NCBI GenBank assembly: GCA_944384295.1
Contig: CALWSU010000001.1
Location: 124,001-188,000 of the forward strand
Reading direction: 5' to 3'
Source: an uncultured Lachnospiraceae bacterium
GTDB taxonomy: Bacteria > Bacillota > Clostridia > Lachnospirales > Anaerotignaceae
Length of the DNA stretch: 64,000 nucleotides
In this document: piece after piece, positions 60,573 to 64,000 of the stretch
Layout of the letters: each line of letters opens with the position of its first letter
Numbering within the stretch: the first letter of the stretch is position 1
Program-made: the position numbers and the translations under genes
Notes under the pieces: generated by a model
What the model saw: only the letters and a program-made list of their open reading frames with translations
Databases searched by the model: none
What the model was told of the DNA's origin: nothing

Positions 60573-61556
60573 CTATCCTTTTATATCTTCTGCTTTTTTA
60601 TAATAGTAAATCCCATTTCGTTCTTCTTTTAGAATTTTTCCTAAAAAATATAAATATTGCAAATGTGAAATTGCTTCTCCTGTTGCAAACCATTTTTGTG
60701 GAGCAGGAAAACTTTCCCAATCTTTACACATAATTTCCCATGTCATATCTTGGGCTACCATATAAGCAGTTTTCCATTCATTTGTTAAAATCGAAAGCAC
60801 TTCTTGCAATCTTGCTTCATGATGTTGATATAATTCTTGAATCCGTGCATACATATCCGAAACCATTGTACCATGTGCTGTCAAAAGCAATGAAACATCC
60901 AATTTTTCTATTTTGGCAAGGCTATTCAAATAATCCTGTAATGGATTCTCAACACCCAATTCAATACAGATATTGGGCGTGATTGTGCCTAAAATATGGT
61001 CGCCACAAAATAATATTTTGTTTTCTGCATCATATAGACACATATGTCCCGGCGTATGTCCTGGTGTCGTAATTGCTTGCAATGTATATCCACCATATTG
61101 CAAAATATCGCCTTCTTTGACATATGTAAAATCTACCCGACCCGCATTACAATATTTTCTTCCTGGGTGAATGTCTGTATTTCTTCCGAAGTTTGCTTTT
61201 GGAAATCCATATTTTATAAAAAGATCGTCCAACATATTCCAATATAGATTTCCTGCCTCAAAATTGATGAGTTCGCCTTCTGTTTCACCTGTCAATAAAC
61301 AATTGCCTGCTTGTGAAAATTTTGAAATCAAACCACAATGATCCGAGTGTAAGTGTGTAATAAAAATATCAAATTCTTTTATGCCTAATTCCGCAATCGC
61401 TTCTTGCAATGCCGCTTCACATTCTGGACGATTGAAGCCGGTATCAATCATCAAATTCTTTTCACCAGTAACAAAATATACATTGATTTCTCGCAAAGGA
61501 TTATTGGGCAAAGGTACTGCTTTTTGATAAATATGGTCTGTGATTTTTGTTAACAT
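60573..61556 (-). CDS. Metallo-beta-lactamase-fold hydrolase
   Basis: The 327-aa protein has the dinuclear zinc motif THLHSDHCGLIS, the TPGHTPGHMCLYD histidine and GDHILGT aspartate. A C-terminal helical extension of about 90 residues resembles the winged-helix ends of glyoxalase II-like hydrolases. ATG 61556 follows AGGAGG. The substrate is unknown. Confidence 0.93.
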   Translation of the reverse strand: MLTKITDHIYQKAVPLPNNPLREINVYFVTGEKNLMIDTGFNRPECEAALQEAIAELGIKEFDIFITHLHSDHCGLISKFSQAGNCLLTGETEGELINFEAGNLYWNMLDDLFIKYGFPKANFGRNTDIHPGRKYCNAGRVDFTYVKEGDILQYGGYTLQAITTPGHTPGHMCLYDAENKILFCGDHILGTITPNICIELGVENPLQDYLNSLAKIEKLDVSLLLTAHGTMVSDMYARIQELYQHHEARLQEVLSILTNEWKTAYMVAQDMTWEIMCKDWESFPAPQKWFATGEAISHLQYLYFLGKILKEERNGIYYYKKAEDIKG

Positions 61557-61641
61557 AAAATGCCTCCTTTATATTGATAAATCGGTTCATTTCATACATT
61601 CTGTCCTTACAACATAGAAACATATACCTGTTGTCCACTTT

Positions 61642-61665
61642 TTTGCATCTTTGCATCTTTGCATG
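61642..61665. repeat. Three tandem octamers TTTGCAT(C/G)
   Basis: TTTGCATC, TTTGCATC and TTTGCATG are consecutive. On the minus strand they overlap and follow the predicted start point of the MBL-fold gene, so they may be an operator. Confidence 0.5.
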
Positions 61666-61667
61666 TC

Positions 61668-61697
61668 ATTATATCATGAAATCATAGAAACCGTCTA
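61668..61697 (-). promoter_or_regulatory. Promoter of the MBL-fold gene
   Basis: On the minus strand TAGACG, an 18-nt spacer and TATAAT preceded by an extended TG. Confidence 0.6.
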
Positions 61698-61771
61698 TCC
61701 TCCAGCTTTGTATTCTCAAAGATTGCTGTTTCTTTTTGCATACAACAAAAATTAAAATACGCTATAATCAA

Positions 61772-61800
61772 TTGCAAACAAAAAGCATGTTTGCTATAAT
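61772..61800 (+). promoter_or_regulatory. MerR-gene promoter with dyad in the spacer
   Basis: TTGCAA, a 17-nt spacer and TATAAT. A perfect dyad GCAAAC-N9-GTTTGC (61774-61794) overlaps the -35 and fills the spacer, the usual place for MerR-type operators. Here the spacer is of normal rather than extended length. Confidence 0.7.
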
Positions 61801-61842
61801 GACTTCAATCTTAATATCAAACCGCAAAAGGGGTGATTTCTT

Positions 61843-62697
61843 TTGTCAGAGCAACCAAAATATTATTCTATTGGGAAAGTTGCCTCATTATGCAATGTTC
61901 CTGTAAAAACACTTCGTTATTATGATAAAATCGGGCTATTGGTTCCACAATATCGCAAAGAAAGCAGCCAATATCGATATTATGAACATACACAATTACT
62001 AACATTACATATCATTCGCAAATTACGTTTTTTGGGTGTTTCCCTAAAAGATATACAACAAATCATACATAATTGTGATAGTCGTGCAATGGCAGAATGT
62101 GTCATTGCCAGAATGGATGAAATTTCAAAAAATATACAAGATTTGCAAGACCAATTAGCCATTGGAGAAAGTTTGTTGCAACGGCTAAAAGCTGGTCATA
62201 TTTTTATGGCACAAAATACAAATGATATCGTACGCATTGAACAAATTCCAACTTGCCATGTCATTTTTACACGTAAAATAAAAGTAGATTATCAAAATTC
62301 AGATGTTTCCATTGATCGTTGGTTTGAGCTTTTGGAATTGGCAAAAAAATATCACTTAAAAACAACAGGTTCTATCATACTTACCTATCATAACGCGCCT
62401 CTGGAACAATTCTATAACAAAGACTGCGACTTAGAATCCTGCATACAAGTAGAAGAATTAAAATCTGGTCCAGAATTCAAACAATTTGGTGGATTTCTTG
62501 CAGCAACTGCAATCCATGTTGGAAAAAATGAAGAAATTATACAAACACATGCCAAAGCAATCAAATGGCTGAAACAACAAGGATATGTGATATCTGGTCC
62601 CATTTCGGAGGAATATATTGTTTCTCCTATTGACATTTGCGATGTAGAAGACCACATCACAAAAGTGATTATTCCCATTCAAAAAGCATCTTCTTGA
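61843..62697 (+). CDS. MerR-family transcriptional regulator with effector-binding domain
   Basis: The 284-aa protein starts at TTG 61843 behind AAGGGGTG. The N-terminal MerR helix-turn-helix is clear (SIGKVASLCNVPVKTLRYYD, KIGLL, LRFLGVSLKDIQ), followed by a coiled-coil dimer helix. A C-terminal GyrI-like/BltR-type ligand-binding domain of about 150 residues follows. It probably responds to a hydrophobic or cationic compound and may regulate its own gene through the dyad in its promoter. Divergent from the MBL-fold gene. Confidence 0.92.
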   Translation: MSEQPKYYSIGKVASLCNVPVKTLRYYDKIGLLVPQYRKESSQYRYYEHTQLLTLHIIRKLRFLGVSLKDIQQIIHNCDSRAMAECVIARMDEISKNIQDLQDQLAIGESLLQRLKAGHIFMAQNTNDIVRIEQIPTCHVIFTRKIKVDYQNSDVSIDRWFELLELAKKYHLKTTGSIILTYHNAPLEQFYNKDCDLESCIQVEELKSGPEFKQFGGFLAATAIHVGKNEEIIQTHAKAIKWLKQQGYVISGPISEEYIVSPIDICDVEDHITKVIIPIQKASS

Positions 62698-62738
62698 TTC
62701 CACCATGTTGCGTGATTTTACTATGCTTATAACGCACA

Positions 62739-62776
62739 ATTCCTCATAAGAAAAACAACATTTTCTTATGAGGAAT
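62739..62776. terminator. Hairpin after the MerR gene
   Basis: ATTCCTCATAAGAAAA / TTTTCTTATGAGGAAT pair over 16 bp with a 6-nt loop. The arms are very similar to the split stem around repeat copy 1 (CCCCATAAGAAAAAA). Confidence 0.75.
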
Positions 62777-62827
62777 CACAGAATCTACACCAACATTTTA
62801 TTTTTTTAATTTTTATTTCTGTACATT

Positions 62828-64000
62828 TCAAATCGTGCCATTTTGGCGCAAAACATTGATTTTTTCTTTCGACAAGCCCAATAAGCTTCCATAAATCGCT
62901 TCATTATCTTCGCCCAATAATGGCGCGGCTTTTTGTATACAATCGTCTTCTCCATGTATCTTAATTGGTGTACCTGGAATCCGAATTTCCGTTTCCATGC
63001 CTTTTTGATATACATTCCACAACATATGACGGGATTGTAATTGTGGATGTTCTGCCGCTTCTGGAATAGTTAAAATCACTCCAAATGGAATGGACAGTTT
63101 TGTGATGATTTCTTCTAATTCTGCAATTGTTTTTGTCATTGTCCAATCTTCGATAATAGGTTTCAAAGAAGTCAAATAATTTTCGCATCTTGCCAAATTG
63201 GTTTGATAAAGCGGATTATCTACCAAATCCATACGATTCATTGCGCTGCAAAGCCCAGCAAACATCTTATCCGTTCCACAGCCCATTACAAATTCTCCAT
63301 CTTTTGCACGGAAAGAATCAAAAGGCGCAATACTGGGGTCTTGATTGCCTGCGCGATGTGGTGTCTTTCCAGCAATGGTATATTCTACGACAAAATTTTC
63401 CATAACAGAAAATAGCGTATCTACCATCGCAACATCTAAACGTTTCCCGACACCTGTTTTTTCTCTTTCATACAATGCCATCAAAATCCCCATACATAAA
63501 TATGCACCAGAATAGTTATCTGCAATAGAGGGACCTATTTTACATGGCGGACCATCTGCAAAGCCCGTTACACTCATCATACCGCTCATTGCCTGTGCAA
63601 CAATATCATAACAAGGTCGAGAAGCCAAAGGACCTTCTAAGCCAAACCCACTGATGGAACCATAAATGATACGAGGATTGATTTCCTTTAATACTTCATA
63701 GGAAAACCCAAGCTTTTCCAAAACACCAACTTTATAATTTTCACATACCACATCGGCTGTTTTCACCAATTCGCGAAAAATTTCTTTTCCTTCTTCTGAT
63801 GCCAAGTTGAGTGTAATACCTTTTTTATTGCGATTGATATACGCATAATAACCGCTGTAATCATTTTTCATAGGTCCCCAGCCGCGTGTTTGATCTCCAC
63901 TGCCTGGACGTTCAATTTTGATTACTTCCGCACCATGGTCTGCTAGATTCATGGTACAAAACGGACCACTATATGCCTGTGTCAAATCTAATACACGAAT
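62828..64000 (-). CDS. CaiB/BaiF-type CoA-transferase, truncated at the window edge
   Basis: At least 390 residues are present; the frame is open to the end of the window and begins IRVLDLTQAYSGPFC, so roughly 5-10 N-terminal residues are missing. It is a class III CoA-transferase: AYINRNKKGITLNL, VCENYKVGVLEKLG, SGFGLEGPLASRPCYD, and DVAMVDTLFSVMEN. These enzymes move CoA between carboxylic acids. The substrate is unknown and the operon context lies outside the window. Confidence 0.93.
   Translation of the reverse strand: MRVLDLTQAYSGPFCTMNLADHGAEVIKIERPGSGDQTRGWGPMKNDYSGYYAYINRNKKGITLNLASEEGKEIFRELVKTADVVCENYKVGVLEKLGFSYEVLKEINPRIIYGSISGFGLEGPLASRPCYDIVAQAMSGMMSVTGFADGPPCKIGPSIADNYSGAYLCMGILMALYEREKTGVGKRLDVAMVDTLFSVMENFVVEYTIAGKTPHRAGNQDPSIAPFDSFRAKDGEFVMGCGTDKMFAGLCSAMNRMDLVDNPLYQTNLARCENYLTSLKPIIEDWTMTKTIAELEEIITKLSIPFGVILTIPEAAEHPQLQSRHMLWNVYQKGMETEIRIPGTPIKIHGEDDCIQKAAPLLGEDNEAIYGSLLGLSKEKINVLRQNGTI

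Overview
The window is an AT-rich chromosomal segment that looks like an anaerobic, spore-forming member of the class Clostridia (Lachnospirales-like). The basis is the base composition, AGGAGG-type ribosome binding sites, a FabK-type fatty-acid cluster, T-box and TPP RNA leaders, a thiS-thiF-thiG-thiH-thiE operon, and a selenium/molybdenum cofactor cluster typical of clostridia. The species cannot be named from sequence alone. No CRISPR array, prophage, rRNA or recognisable transposase gene was seen.

Layout. 0-1.4 kb: two identical tRNA-Leu(CAA) genes flank an unknown 201-aa protein. 1.5-4.1 kb: a PadR-regulated envelope group (PadR, a HAAS-FtsW/RodA-like membrane protein, an N-acetylmuramoyl-L-alanine amidase). 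4.2-13.2 kb: a complete type II fatty-acid operon (fabH-acpP-fabK-fabD-fabG-fabF-accB-fabZ-accC-accD-accA). 13.3-15.9 kb: an ECF sigma/anti-sigma pair, tRNA-Pro(CGG), and two divergent small genes. 15.9-20.3 kb: metNIQ plus an M20 amidohydrolase behind a T-box with a Met specifier. 20.4-31.9 kb: a 16-gene, tightly overlapping operon for molybdate uptake (modABC), pterin cofactor synthesis (moaA, moaC, mog, a MoeA-like protein, MOSC) and the selenium-dependent molybdenum hydroxylase maturation set (selD, yedF, yqeB, yqeC, DUF3343, cysteine desulfurase, XdhC). It is headed by a ModE-like repressor with a perfect palindrome in its leader. No hydroxylase gene is present here. 32-37.8 kb: an AIM24 protein, a lipoprotein, a chemoreceptor, a YigZ protein and a glycosyltransferase. 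37.8-40 kb: a dispersed structured repeat, a probable spore-surface choice-of-anchor protein, and a nonsense-interrupted small paralogue of its C-terminal domain. 40-42.3 kb: a sugar kinase, a class II aldolase and a 54-aa protein. 42.4-46.2 kb: the thiamin thiazole operon under a TPP riboswitch. 46.3-49.3 kb: the second copy of the structured repeat, then panC, panB and a PanG-like reductase. 49.5-57.5 kb: an accessory block of leucine-rich-repeat, SUKH/SMI1 and unknown proteins. 57.6-59.7 kb: an AgrC/AgrA-like two-component system with a candidate LytTR box pair at its promoter. 59.8-64 kb: a phosphoesterase, an MBL-fold hydrolase, a MerR regulator and a truncated CaiB-type CoA-transferase.

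The most unusual item is a roughly 262-298 bp non-coding repeat present twice (37826-38087 and 46269-46566). It is built of consecutive hairpins. In two of them the copies differ by compensatory base-pair changes while the loops are identical. Both copies sit at intrinsic terminators: copy 1 lies inside a split terminator stem, and copy 2 is flanked by a 25-bp near-perfect duplication of one. It has no coding capacity and I do not recognise it. It could be a structured RNA or a terminator-targeting non-autonomous mobile element.
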